Below are positions 16,136 to 25,539 of a DNA stretch of 64,000 nt, piece by piece. The DNA comes from Spirochaetales bacterium (lineage in GTDB: Bacteria; Spirochaetota; Spirochaetia; SZUA-6): NCBI GenBank assembly GCA_027021365.1, contig JALUUM010000045.1, positions 17,113 through 81,112 of the forward strand, read 5' to 3'. A program made the translations under genes and the position numbers. Under the pieces are notes generated by a model. It had not been told where the DNA came from, did no database searches, and worked only from the letters and a program-made list of their open reading frames with translations. Each line of letters starts with the position of its first letter. The first letter of the stretch is position 1.

Positions 16136-17656
16136 ATGAAGGCTCATTTGATGTACAGGGACAGGGACTTCGATTTAAATGCAGAGCTACCCGTTAATGC
16201 CGGTGAACTTGTACAGGACCTCGAACTGAATGTCCTTTTGAAAGCTATGGCCAATGGTGATGATTTTTTGCTTGAAGTGGCCAGGAAGGCAATACTTGCC
16301 GGGGCCAAGGAAAGTGATACGAAGACGATAGAGTATCGCCAGGCTGTTCTTAAGGATTGCATAGAGAATCCCTCGGTTGTCCGGGAGATGTACGAAATCG
16401 TTATCGAATCGATAGAGAATAAAAAGCGGCGGTGGCTCGGGATTTTCGGCAGGCATCCCGGTTCCATCCTGGACAGTTCGGTGAGATTGCTGGAGATGTA
16501 TATCGAGTTGCTCAAAAAACTTAGGGAGATAGCGGATATGAAATCCGGCAATTTCCGATCAGAAGGTTTTATCAATTTTTTCTCCATGCTGAAAAATGAG
16601 CTGGACAACGAATACTTCGCAACGGTAAGGGAGCACTTGAAGAGACTCAAGTTCAAAGAGGGAGTCCTGATAAGCGCCGGGCTGGGAAGAGGAAACGAGG
16701 GATGTGATTACACCCTCAGGAAACCCAACAATGACAGAAGAGGATGGCTGAGAAAGGCATTTTCGAAGAAGCCTCCCAGTTACACCTTCTTTATCCATCC
16801 GCGTGATGAGAGCGGTGCAGAGGCCCTTTCCGATTTGAGAAACAGGGGAATAAACCTCGTTGCAAATGTAACGGCCCAGTCTGCAGATCATATAGATAAC
16901 TTTTTCAGGATGCTTAGAATAGAACTCGCCTTCTATATAGGAGCAATGAACCTCTATGAAAAGCTTAAAGGGCTCGGTGCAAAGACATGCTACCCGGTTC
17001 CCGTAGGGCGAGAGGAACGCATTCATCGTGTAAGGAGGCTTTACGACATATCACTTCTTTTAACCATTGCAGAGAAGCCAACAGAGAAACCAATGGTTGT
17101 TCCCAACGATCTGGATGCTGATGGCAAGGACCTGGTAATAATCACCGGTGCAAACCAGGGAGGGAAATCGACCTTCCTTCGAAGCATCGGCATTGCACAG
17201 CTTATGATGCAGAGCGGCATGTTTGTCCCGGCAGAATCATTCAGGGCAAACATAGCAGAGGGTATCTTTACCCATTACAAGCGTGAGGAAGATTCCTCCC
17301 TTGAGAGCGGAAAGCTGGATGAAGAGCTTAAGAGGATGAGCCTGATAGTTGATAACCTTAAGCCCCATTCGATAGTCCTCTTTAATGAGTCTTTTGCAGC
17401 AACGAACGAGAGGGAGGGTTCTGAAATAGCCAGGCAGATTGTGACTGCTCTTCTTACGGGCAGGGTTAAGGCCTTCTTCGTTACCCACCTCTACGAGTTT
17501 GCCAGGGGCTTTATGGAAGACGATGTTTACAAGGCGAACACGCTCTTCTTGAGGGCAGAGAGAAGGCCCGATGGAAGTAGAACCTTCAGATTATCGGAGG
17601 GTGACCCCTTGGAAACGAGTTTCGGCCGCGACCTGTACGAGAAAATCTTTACCTAA
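16136..17656 (+). CDS. MutS-like ATPase, second of a tandem pair
   Basis: 506 residues from the ATG at 16136, two bases after the stop of the first MutS-like gene; GGGAGAG (16122-16128) gives better spacing to it than to the overlapping GTG at 16130. The order resembles the first protein: helical region, then an ATPase with ITGANQGGKST (near residue 335), a MutS-type GIFTHYKREEDSSLESGKLD, Walker B-like SIVLFNESFAATNE and FFVTHLYEFA. No mismatch-binding domain is present. The pair probably forms a heterodimer, as MutS-family ATPases dimerise through this domain. Both would be expressed from the fluoride-riboswitch transcript. Confidence 0.85.
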   Translation: MKAHLMYRDRDFDLNAELPVNAGELVQDLELNVLLKAMANGDDFLLEVARKAILAGAKESDTKTIEYRQAVLKDCIENPSVVREMYEIVIESIENKKRRWLGIFGRHPGSILDSSVRLLEMYIELLKKLREIADMKSGNFRSEGFINFFSMLKNELDNEYFATVREHLKRLKFKEGVLISAGLGRGNEGCDYTLRKPNNDRRGWLRKAFSKKPPSYTFFIHPRDESGAEALSDLRNRGINLVANVTAQSADHIDNFFRMLRIELAFYIGAMNLYEKLKGLGAKTCYPVPVGREERIHRVRRLYDISLLLTIAEKPTEKPMVVPNDLDADGKDLVIITGANQGGKSTFLRSIGIAQLMMQSGMFVPAESFRANIAEGIFTHYKREEDSSLESGKLDEELKRMSLIVDNLKPHSIVLFNESFAATNEREGSEIARQIVTALLTGRVKAFFVTHLYEFARGFMEDDVYKANTLFLRAERRPDGSRTFRLSEGDPLETSFGRDLYEKIFT

Positions 17657-17670
17657 TCTTTTCCTAGTCC

Positions 17671-19842
17671 TTACCTAGGTCTGTTTTCCCTCTTTCCTCT
17701 GTTTCCCAGTATCCTCAATGCGTTAAATATTGCGAGCAAGGCCACTCCGACATCGGCAAAAACTGCCTCCCACATTCCGGCAAGCCCGAAGGCTCCAAAG
17801 GCTATGAATGTGAATTTCACACCGAGGGCAAAAACTATATTCTGCCATACAATTCGCTTTGTTCTTCGTCCCGTAACAATAACTTCCGGAATTTTTACCG
17901 GGTTGTCCGTCATTAAAACTATGTCTGCACTTTCCACGGCAGCATCGCTTCCCAGTTCACCCATGGCTATACCTACATCCGCCCTTGCAAGTACCGGCGC
18001 ATCGTTTATTCCGTCGCCGACAAATGCAACACTCCCTTGCCCGCCCTTTTTAGAGTTTTCTGAGATTATTCTTTCCAGGATATTTATCTTGTCCTCTGGA
18101 AGCAACCCCGAGTAGTACCTGTCGACGCCAAGCTCCTCTGCTACCACTCTTGCACTTCTCTCGTTGTCTCCCGTAAGCATTACGGTCTCAGTTACACCCA
18201 GGCTTTTGAGCATCGATATTGCCTTTGCCGATTCCGGCTTTACCCTGTCGGATATCACGATGTAGCCATAGTACTCTCTGTCCACTGCAACATAAACCAC
18301 GGTTTTGTCCAGTTCACAGTCCTCGTGAGCTATCTTCTCCCTGTGAAGAAGCTTGTCATTGCCGGCTACAATTTCCCTTCCTTCGATACTGGCCTTTATC
18401 CCGTGCCCTGCTATCTCTTCCTGCTTCTCCACCGTTATATCATCCATGTTGATTTTTGCCGCCCCTTGTGCCTTCCTTTCGTATTCTGCAATAATGGCTT
18501 TGGCTATGGGGTGATCGGATAGATTTTCCGCCATTGCAGCAAACTTTAAAAGCTCCTCCTCGGAGAAATGGTTCCTCGGAACTATCTCCGTTACCTCGAA
18601 TGAACCTTGTGTAAGTGTTCCGGTCTTGTCGAAAACCATGGTTTTCACCCTTGCAATCGTATCGAGGTAGTTGGAACCTTTTATCAGAATACCCCTTCTC
18701 GAGGCAGCGCCGATTCCCCCGAAGTATCCTAGGGGAATGCTTATTACCAGCGCACAGGGGCAGGATATTACGAGCAGTACCAGTGCCCTATATATCCACT
18801 GGCTGAAGAGGGCACCCGGGATGAGTAAAGGCGGAACTACTGCAATTAAAAGTGCAAGTCCTACCACGGCCGGTGTATAGTAATGGGAAAAGTTCGTTAT
18901 GAATTTTTCTGTCTTTGCCTTTTTCTGAACTGCATTTTCAACGAGCTCCAGGATTCTGTAAACGGAAGATTCGTTGAAGGGCTTTTCAACTTCGATTGTA
19001 AGGATTCCGGACTGTGATATCATTCCTGACAGTATCGTATCTCCCTCTCTCATCGACCTTGGAACCGATTCTCCGGTAAGTGCCGATGTATCCACCAGTG
19101 AGCTTCCCTTTACTATTCTTCCATCCAGTGGTACACGTTCGCCCGGTTTCACCAGTATCAACTGCCCTGGTTTTACCGTTTCAGGGGGCACGGTTTTCAA
19201 CGAGTTCCCCTCCAGGAGGTTTGCTTGTGACGGTTTTATGGCAAGGAGAGCCTTTATCGATCTTCTGGAGCGATTAAGGGCAAGATCCTCGAAGAATTCG
19301 CCTACGGTAAAGAAGAGCATCACACCTACCGCTTCGGGAAGGGCATGAATGAAAATGGCGCCAACAGTTGCTATCATCATGAGGAAACTCTCGCCGAAGA
19401 TGTTTCCCCTTATAATGTTCCTTATTGCGGATATGAGTACCCTTCTGCCCGTGTAGAGGTAAAGTGGGATGAAGAAGAGATACTCTCCTATGGAGTACGG
19501 TGTTTCATGAAGCCTGCGATTAAGGATTATTCCCACAAAGAAGAGAATAAGAGGTATTCCTATTTTCAGTATCTCTGCGAAACCTGTTCTCTCCTCCTCT
19601 TCCTCGTTTTTACCATTCATTTCTATAACTTCAACCTCAGGCTCTATTTTCTTTATCCTTTCGATTGCCTCTTCCAGATTGTCCGATTCAATTTCCAGGC
19701 TCTCCGTTGCGAAGTTTACCGATACGAATGAAACGGTATCCAGTTTCTTAAGGCTATCCTCTATCTTGACGGCACAATCTGCGCAGTCAAGGTTTTTAAG
19801 CCTGAATTTTTTTGTTTCATTTGTTTTCGTTTTTGTGTTCAT
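17671..19842 (-). CDS. cadA: Zinc/cadmium/lead-type P1B ATPase
   Basis: A 723-residue heavy-metal efflux pump. The N-terminal metal-binding domain has LDCADC (C20, C23). The actuator carries ALTGESVP, the channel SCPCALV (near residue 362) marks a P1B pump, the phosphorylation site is DKTGTLT (near 405), and VGDGINDAPVLARADVG completes the hinge. The CPC channel together with the SmtB-type repressor upstream points to Zn/Cd/Pb rather than Cu export. Its ATG overlaps the repressor's stop (ATGA), so the two are one operon, transcribed from the palindrome at 20217. Confidence 0.93.
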   Translation of the reverse strand: MNTKTKTNETKKFRLKNLDCADCAVKIEDSLKKLDTVSFVSVNFATESLEIESDNLEEAIERIKKIEPEVEVIEMNGKNEEEEERTGFAEILKIGIPLILFFVGIILNRRLHETPYSIGEYLFFIPLYLYTGRRVLISAIRNIIRGNIFGESFLMMIATVGAIFIHALPEAVGVMLFFTVGEFFEDLALNRSRRSIKALLAIKPSQANLLEGNSLKTVPPETVKPGQLILVKPGERVPLDGRIVKGSSLVDTSALTGESVPRSMREGDTILSGMISQSGILTIEVEKPFNESSVYRILELVENAVQKKAKTEKFITNFSHYYTPAVVGLALLIAVVPPLLIPGALFSQWIYRALVLLVISCPCALVISIPLGYFGGIGAASRRGILIKGSNYLDTIARVKTMVFDKTGTLTQGSFEVTEIVPRNHFSEEELLKFAAMAENLSDHPIAKAIIAEYERKAQGAAKINMDDITVEKQEEIAGHGIKASIEGREIVAGNDKLLHREKIAHEDCELDKTVVYVAVDREYYGYIVISDRVKPESAKAISMLKSLGVTETVMLTGDNERSARVVAEELGVDRYYSGLLPEDKINILERIISENSKKGGQGSVAFVGDGINDAPVLARADVGIAMGELGSDAAVESADIVLMTDNPVKIPEVIVTGRRTKRIVWQNIVFALGVKFTFIAFGAFGLAGMWEAVFADVGVALLAIFNALRILGNRGKRENRPR

Positions 19843-20201
19843 GATGTCCTCTCCTTCAAGTGTTCGATTCCTGTGCGAATAATTCTTTCTATGTGTTCAT
19901 CTTTGAGGGAATAAAAAACAACCTTTCCCTCTTTCCTGTACTTTACAATGTTGGCCTGCCTTAAAACCCTAAGCTGGTGTGACATTGCAGACTGGCTTAC
20001 ATTAAGGAGCTTCGATAGGTCGTAAACACACATCTCGGATATTGCAAGGGCCTTTATAATTTTTACCCTTGTCGAGTCGCCGAGAATGCGGAAGAAGTCG
20101 GCAAGTTGGTAGAGAAACTCGTCTCCCGGAATGGAAGAAAGAACCCTGTTTGCTTTTTCTTCATGGAGGAAATTCCCGTTGCAGTTATTATTGTTTTTCA
20201 T
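19839..20201 (-). CDS. ArsR/SmtB-family metal-responsive repressor
   Basis: A 120-residue winged-helix repressor. The alpha3 site reads EMCVYDL, with one cysteine (C58) where CadC has two. The alpha5 zinc site is complete: D101, H103, H114 and E117 have exactly the spacing of SmtB D104, H106, H117 and E120. The recognition helix is SQSAMSHQLRVLRQA. A zinc-type alpha5 sensor is therefore likely. It is the first gene of the operon with the P-type pump, and it has a palindromic operator just upstream, implying autoregulation with release by metal. Confidence 0.93.
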   Translation of the reverse strand: MKNNNNCNGNFLHEEKANRVLSSIPGDEFLYQLADFFRILGDSTRVKIIKALAISEMCVYDLSKLLNVSQSAMSHQLRVLRQANIVKYRKEGKVVFYSLKDEHIERIIRTGIEHLKERTS

Positions 20202-20216
20202 CTCTCTACAATCCTA

Positions 20217-20238
20217 TATATGAATATATGTTCATATA
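20217..20238. promoter_or_regulatory. ArsR/SmtB-type operator
   Basis: Arms ATATGAA (20218-20224) and TTCATAT (20231-20237), extended by one more pair on each side, with a near-symmetric centre. This is the usual ArsR/SmtB half-site pattern, 16 bases upstream of the repressor start, where it would block the operon's promoter. Confidence 0.8.
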
Positions 20239-20336
20239 GTATTATAAGTTTGTCATGGAGTCAAGAAAAATTAAAAGAAAAAGTATTGATTTTATTTTGC
20301 AAATTTGTGATAAGTATCTCACATCGGAGGTAGCAG

Positions 20337-21716
20337 ATGGCAGATATCAAGATAAGTATTATTGGTGCAGGAAGTGCGATTTTCTCTATCAGGTTGGTTG
20401 GTGACCTCTGCAGAACGAAGGAGTTCCATGGTAGCCATGTTACGTTGATGGATATCGACAGAGAAAGACTTGACGCCGTTTACAATCTTGCAACAAGGTA
20501 TGCAAAAGCCCTGGGTAGCAAATTACACTTCGAAAAAACAGATGATCTGGAAAGGGCGATAGAGGGTTCTGATTTTGTCATAAATACTGCTCTTGTAGGG
20601 GGACATGCCGAACAGGCGATTATGAGGGAAGTAGGGGAGAGAAACGGATACTACAGGGGAATCGATGCCACGGAGTTTAATTTCGTATCGGATTACTTTA
20701 CTCTGACAAATACGAGGCAGTTCGATTACTTCCTCGAAATAGCGAGAAAGATGGAAAAGGTCGTCCCGAAGGCTGAGCTTCTGCTTGCAGCGAATCCCGT
20801 CTTTGAGGGGACAAATCTCATTTCAAGGATGTCCGGGATCAAGGTAACAGGTTTCTGCCATGGCCACCACGATGTCAGGCTGGTTGCAGAGGCGGTAGGA
20901 GTAGAGCTGGAGGACGTGGACTGGCAGGTTGCCGGGTTCAATCATAATATCTGGCTCACAAGGTTCAGAAAGGGAAAGGAGAATCTCTATGGAAGGCTGG
21001 ATAGGTGGATCGAGAGAGAGATAGAGAACTGGCAGGCCAAGGACCCCTTCGATTTGCAGCTCAGTCCGGGAGCCATAGATATGTACAAGTTCTACGGCAG
21101 GATGCCTATAGGTGATTCCGTGAGAAACGGAAGCTGGAAGTACAACTATGATCCCGCAACGAAGAGAAGGTGGTTCGGCCATCCATGGGGCGGCGTGGAT
21201 ACCAAGGAGGGCTGGCAGTGGTACCAGGAAAGGCTTCGGGAAAGCACAGAGAGGACCTTTAAGCTTGCAGGTGATGAGTCAGCCGATCTGTTAAAGGAGT
21301 TCCCACCTGAGGAAATGAGCGGGGAACAACATGTACAGTACATCGATGCTCTTGTTAACAATAAAAAAACAAGGCTTGTCTTGAATATTCCAAACTACGA
21401 CAATTCCAGGAAAGAGAGGATAATACCGGATTTTCCCGAGAATGTGTATGTCGAGGTTCCCGTAACTGTAGATGGAAATGGGGTGCTTCCCGAAGTTATA
21501 GATCCGCAAATACCCGAGAAAATCGTAAAGATGTACCTCTTCCCCAGATGGCTCAGAATGGAATGGGCACTGGATGCATATATCTCTGGGGATATATCTG
21601 TCTTCAAGGAAATTCTTGTTCGGGATAGAAGAACTGATTCAGAAGCTCAGATTGAAAGGCTGGTGGTAGAATTGGCAGAGGCCAATCCGGCTTTTGCAAA
21701 GCGGTATGGCCTTTAG
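20337..21716 (+). CDS. Family 4 glycoside hydrolase (alpha-glycosidase)
   Basis: A 459-residue NAD- and Mn-dependent GH4 enzyme, which cleaves by transient oxidation at C3. The Rossmann motif is [10 protein letters not shown]. Residues N153 (AANP), C174 (FCHG) and H203 (FNHNIW) correspond to the known NAD- and metal-binding positions. The Cys-His-Gly signature has been associated with alpha-glucuronidase-like members, against Cys-His-Ser for alpha-galactosidases, so I prefer an alpha-glucuronidase or unassigned alpha-glycosidase over MelA. GGAGG precedes the ATG. No transporter is adjacent. It overlaps the convergent L28 gene by four bases. Confidence 0.88.
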   Translation: MADIKISIIGAGSAIFSIRLVGDLCRTKEFHGSHVTLMDIDRERLDAVYNLATRYAKALGSKLHFEKTDDLERAIEGSDFVINTALVGGHAEQAIMREVGERNGYYRGIDATEFNFVSDYFTLTNTRQFDYFLEIARKMEKVVPKAELLLAANPVFEGTNLISRMSGIKVTGFCHGHHDVRLVAEAVGVELEDVDWQVAGFNHNIWLTRFRKGKENLYGRLDRWIEREIENWQAKDPFDLQLSPGAIDMYKFYGRMPIGDSVRNGSWKYNYDPATKRRWFGHPWGGVDTKEGWQWYQERLRESTERTFKLAGDESADLLKEFPPEEMSGEQHVQYIDALVNNKKTRLVLNIPNYDNSRKERIIPDFPENVYVEVPVTVDGNGVLPEVIDPQIPEKIVKMYLFPRWLRMEWALDAYISGDISVFKEILVRDRRTDSEAQIERLVVELAEANPAFAKRYGL

Positions 21717-21901
21717 ACTTTTACGACCTTTCCGCTTCTCAGGCAGCTTGTGCAGACTTTGATAGTCTTTCTCTTGTTTCCAACCATCGTACGGACCTTT
21801 ACCAGGTTCGGCTTCCAAGTTCTTCTCGTCTTGTTATGAGCATGACTGACATTGTTTCCTGTTACAGTCGATTTACCACAAATTTCACATCTACGGGACA
21901 T
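21713..21901 (-). CDS. rpmB: 50S ribosomal protein L28
   Basis: 62 residues, the usual short bacterial L28. [20 protein letters not shown] is a family signature, and two CxxC pairs (C5/C8 and in VCTSCLRSG) suit the zinc-binding form. The stop overlaps the convergent GH4 gene by four bases. A promoter is visible at 21938-21966, so it does not depend on the upstream panE-like gene. Confidence 0.97.
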   Translation of the reverse strand: MSRRCEICGKSTVTGNNVSHAHNKTRRTWKPNLVKVRTMVGNKRKTIKVCTSCLRSGKVVKV

Positions 21902-21937
21902 CTTTTTCCTGCCTTTTAAAGGATTTTTAGGTGATAT

Positions 21938-21966
21938 AAATTACTAAAAAAAAGATTCTTTGACAA
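21938..21966 (-). promoter_or_regulatory. Probable promoter of the L28 gene
   Basis: On the minus strand TTGTCA (21966-21961), a 17-base spacer and TAATTT (21943-21938), leaving about 30 bases of leader before the L28 start. Confidence 0.5.
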
Positions 21967-21971
21967 TACCC

Positions 21972-22907
21972 CTATCCATCTTTTTTCTTTATATCTTTAT
22001 ATACACTCTCCGTAACAGGAGTTGGAATGCCCAGTTCCCTGCCCATTCTGATTATCGTTCCCCCGAATATATCGCCTTCGTTTGGTTTTCCAGGGATTTC
22101 CAGGTCTCTCTGGTATGATGTCTTTGTCTCCGGAGGAAAAGAATCGGCCTTCTTTAAGCTTTCTTCTACGATGTTTTGTGGGAGCCTTATTCTTCTGGCA
22201 TTAGCCAGGGAAACAATCTCCCCTGCAATTCTCCTGGCCGTATCGTTTAGAACACTGTTTTTCCTTATTTCACCGAGGGTTTTTCCTGAATAGGCGGAAA
22301 CGAGGGCAAAGGATGCGATAAAGACATACTTCGTCCAGATTGCAGGGAAAGGATCTTCCTGCCACTGATATTCTATTCCTGAATTCTCTAATACATTCAA
22401 TATCGGAGTTTCATCGAAATCCGGATATTTGGGGTCTTTGCCCAGTATTATCAAGCCTTTGCCACCGATATGCTCGATGAGTCCCGGTGCCACGATATGC
22501 GAACTTATATAGACGCATGCAGGAAGTATGATTCCGTTATTTATTCTCTTTCTCATCCTCTCGTATATATCCACCCCGTTAAGGAGTGGAAGCATTACTG
22601 TATCCTTCTCTGTGATTTCAGCCAATTTCTGTGAAACGGAATCGAGGTCATAACCCTTCACTGCTATGATTGCCAGGTCAGGAGCAGGAAGTTTTCTGAA
22701 ATCATCTGTAGCAATGAAGGGGCTGCCTTTTATCACGCTGCCGTTGTTTCTCTTGAGGGTAAGGCCATTCTTTCTTATCGCTTCCAGGTGTTTTCCCCTT
22801 GCCACGAGGGATAGGCGGTATTTACCGCTCTTTAGAATGAGTCCTGCAAAGAAACCGCCAACACCGCCTGCCCCAATTACTGCAATATCCCTGATAATCT
22901 TGGTCAT
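21972..22907 (-). CDS. panE: Ketopantoate reductase family (2-dehydropantoate 2-reductase)
   Basis: A 311-residue NADPH-dependent reductase of the PanE/ApbA family, which makes pantoate for coenzyme A. The N-terminal Rossmann motif is VIGAGGVGGFFAG (residues about 10-22), followed by VKGYDLD and LLNGVD; the C-terminal helical domain has YQRDLEIPGKPNEGD, matching the family's S-x-x-x-D-x-x-x-G-x-x-T/N-E region. No Shine-Dalgarno is seen; a TATACA box lies nine bases before the ATG. Paralogues of PanE are common, so pantoate as true substrate is likely but not certain. Confidence 0.85.
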   Translation of the reverse strand: MTKIIRDIAVIGAGGVGGFFAGLILKSGKYRLSLVARGKHLEAIRKNGLTLKRNNGSVIKGSPFIATDDFRKLPAPDLAIIAVKGYDLDSVSQKLAEITEKDTVMLPLLNGVDIYERMRKRINNGIILPACVYISSHIVAPGLIEHIGGKGLIILGKDPKYPDFDETPILNVLENSGIEYQWQEDPFPAIWTKYVFIASFALVSAYSGKTLGEIRKNSVLNDTARRIAGEIVSLANARRIRLPQNIVEESLKKADSFPPETKTSYQRDLEIPGKPNEGDIFGGTIIRMGRELGIPTPVTESVYKDIKKKDG

Positions 22908-23049
22908 AGGGGTAATTGTATAGAATACTCCCGGTGTTGTAAATGGTGAGCCAATCTTACTACTTTGATAAATAAAATGGACAATTCAGAAGTGCAGGTG
23001 TATTATTATCTTAGGTTTTAGAAAGTCATGAGTTTTTCAGGAGTTTTAT

Positions 23050-24114
23050 ATGAAAAAAATTCTCTTTGCCCTTTCGATTCTTGTCGTTTTATTCTTTGTT
23101 GCATGTCCTACAGGTATTATCCCGAATTTTTCTCTTTCGGTGTCATTCGATAGTACCGTTTTCGATGCTTCAAGCAATACATTGGATTTCGGTCTGGCAG
23201 AAGTAGATGGCCAGGGGATTACCCTCCAGGGGAGGTTGCGGAATGACGGTGATACACCGATAATTGTGGATTCCATGACTGTTGATGACAACCTCAGTTA
23301 TACGATAGCCAGTGGGCTGGTTTTCCCTTTCAGCATGGAACCCGGACAGCCAACCACATTTTCTCTCACCTTTAATCCCTCAAGCAGCGGAATCAAGCCT
23401 GCAAGTCTCGTTATCGGTTTTACTACCGATTCGAAGAGAAAAATAACTGTATATCTTAAAGGCGAGGGAAACAGTTCTCCTTCAGCACAGTTTGGCATAG
23501 ATGTAAGCGGGGCAACGGACTATCCGGAGATCGAAGGCTTCTATGTAAAAGACAGCACCTTCAATTCACGACCTACATACATTAAAAGCGGTTCGCCTGC
23601 ATATTACATCTACTTCTTTCAGCCGGATGGTGATTTCTGGGGGATAGACAGCAGCTTTAATACAGATTACCCTTGGTATGATACGACTAATAAAATTGCT
23701 TATGGTTCTATTGCGTACTTGGGGCCGATGAGCAGCGCTGATGCGGATACTTTTCAATACCCGCCTGAAACTGAGGGCGGTACGAGCTGGATTGAAAACT
23801 CTGCCACATCCTCGCAAATCACCTTCAAAACCGGTATCACCGGAAAGGTAGATGACCTGATTGCCAACTATCATTACAGCGATGCTGACGGAGATGCGGA
23901 AGGCACTACCTCTTTCAGGTGGTTAAGGAGTGCTACGCTAAACGGAAGCTATTCCGAAATGGCGGGAGAAACGGGCAGTACATATACACTGGACATGGCC
24001 AATGACCAGGGTATCTACTTTAAGGTAGAGGTAACTCCCGTGGATTCGAATGGATTTAAAGGTAGCTCGGTCTTGAGTGATCCCTACTACATCGAGGTTC
24101 TGCAAGCTCAATAG
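23050..24114 (+). CDS. Lipoprotein with ASH-like (choice-of-anchor) domain
   Basis: 354 residues with a short signal and a lipobox-like FVAC. Residues about 30-140 form an ASH/choice-of-anchor-like immunoglobulin fold: LDFGLAEVDGQG, TLQGRLRNDGDTPIIVDSMT and FSLTFNPSSSG are typical. The C-terminal third carries YSDADGDAEGTTSFRWLRS, resembling Ig-like modules of cell-surface proteins. CAGGAG precedes the ATG. Probably exported and lipid-anchored; function unknown. Confidence 0.8.
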   Translation: MKKILFALSILVVLFFVACPTGIIPNFSLSVSFDSTVFDASSNTLDFGLAEVDGQGITLQGRLRNDGDTPIIVDSMTVDDNLSYTIASGLVFPFSMEPGQPTTFSLTFNPSSSGIKPASLVIGFTTDSKRKITVYLKGEGNSSPSAQFGIDVSGATDYPEIEGFYVKDSTFNSRPTYIKSGSPAYYIYFFQPDGDFWGIDSSFNTDYPWYDTTNKIAYGSIAYLGPMSSADADTFQYPPETEGGTSWIENSATSSQITFKTGITGKVDDLIANYHYSDADGDAEGTTSFRWLRSATLNGSYSEMAGETGSTYTLDMANDQGIYFKVEVTPVDSNGFKGSSVLSDPYYIEVLQAQ

Positions 24115-24164
24115 GGCAACAAGCAACGGGTCAAAGGCCTGGCTCAATTTAAGGGTCGGCCATA

Positions 24165-25331
24165 CTAGTAAGGGTTGTCCAGGCTAGCCCTGTACAGTTG
24201 GGCTATGTTTTCAGGAGGTGCCTGCGGCGCAACGGAGCATGCTGTGGATAGAATATAGCCTCCCCCTCTTCCCGCATCCTCTATAAGGGATACGGCTTTA
24301 TCGTATACATCCCTCTCGGTACCTTTGAGAAGGACATTGACGGGATCGAGGTTTCCCTTCAGGAACAACTTCTCCCCGAAATCACGTTTTACATCTTTTA
24401 TCTCGGTGTTACCAATGGGCGGAGGGTCCATCGTGTCTATACCGTCCCAGCCGGCTTTCACCATGAGGTCTATCCTGTCTCCTATTGCTCCGCATGTATG
24501 TACATAAATGGGAAGCTCGGTTTCTGCATGAACCCTGTCCACTATGTACTTTTCATAGGGAAGTACGAATCGGGTGTAGAAATCACGCGAGATGAATCCC
24601 CCTCCGGCAAATGCAGAGGATACGAGTATTGCATCGGGAGATACCGATGCTTCGAGCAGTGCAAGTTCGGAGGCACCTTCAGCAAGGTTTTCAAGTATTC
24701 TCTCGCACTTTTCAGGGTCATCCATCAGGGCCATTAGGGCATTGGAATAGTCAAACAGCTCCATGAGCTGAGTGAAGGGAGAAAAGATCTCGGCCGATAT
24801 ATGGTAGTAATCTCCTGCAATCTCGATGACGTACTTAAGGGTATCCATCAAGTAGTCGGGGAAGAAATCCCTGTTGTGCGGGCCGTGATTCTTACTGAAC
24901 CCGTAGTAGTACGGATGGTTTACACCGGTGATGTCATGTGGTTCTACGTAGAAGAGCTCTTCCGGATCGACTTCCTGAAATGAAGGCCGTGGCTGAGAAG
25001 AAAAGTGATGTACATTGTCGTTGTCGGGGCATACACTGTACGAGCCATCGTCCCAGTAGATATATGTCTCTATCCCCTTCCTCTCTTTCTTCACTATATG
25101 CTCTTCCCAGTCCGGTTGCCTACCGGGCAGATTCACAAGGATACCATCGAAGTGGTACCTCTCCGCCAGCATCTTGAGTGAATCACCGAAGACCTTCGGT
25201 GAAAACCATATCTTGTATGGTTCGAAGGGGGTGTTAATCATGTAATGGCCAAGGGAAAGCTGGCAGAATACGGGAACTCTGTCTGCCTCCTCGTGATTCA
25301 TTGCCATCCTGACCCTTTCTTTGCCGGTCAT
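24165..25331 (-). CDS. Uroporphyrinogen decarboxylase (URO-D) family protein
   Basis: 388 residues of the URO-D superfamily, which includes haem-pathway decarboxylases and corrinoid methyltransferases. Recognisable segments are RVRMAMNHEEADRVPV, IYVHTCGAIGDRID and DGIDTMDPPPIG. The His-x-Cys in VHTCG and the absence of the decarboxylase's N-terminal arginine motif favour the methyltransferase-like branch (MtaA/MtbA or orphan forms). AAAGGAGG precedes the ATG. No corrinoid protein is nearby, so the substrate is unknown. Confidence 0.85.
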   Translation of the reverse strand: MTGKERVRMAMNHEEADRVPVFCQLSLGHYMINTPFEPYKIWFSPKVFGDSLKMLAERYHFDGILVNLPGRQPDWEEHIVKKERKGIETYIYWDDGSYSVCPDNDNVHHFSSQPRPSFQEVDPEELFYVEPHDITGVNHPYYYGFSKNHGPHNRDFFPDYLMDTLKYVIEIAGDYYHISAEIFSPFTQLMELFDYSNALMALMDDPEKCERILENLAEGASELALLEASVSPDAILVSSAFAGGGFISRDFYTRFVLPYEKYIVDRVHAETELPIYVHTCGAIGDRIDLMVKAGWDGIDTMDPPPIGNTEIKDVKRDFGEKLFLKGNLDPVNVLLKGTERDVYDKAVSLIEDAGRGGGYILSTACSVAPQAPPENIAQLYRASLDNPY

Positions 25332-25539
25332 AGGTGCCTCCTTTAAACACGGGATATGGTCTCCGGAATATACTATCAGATAGACCCCAGATTGAAAAGT
25401 TGCCCCAATTCCGGTGATTCATGTATCACGGGGTTAAACACAGAGATTAAGCGCAGGTACAGAGAGTTGACAGGGGGTAGGCCAGGACATAATATAGAAT
25501 CTGTCTGGTAAAGTATCAATTTATAAGGCGGAAAGACAG

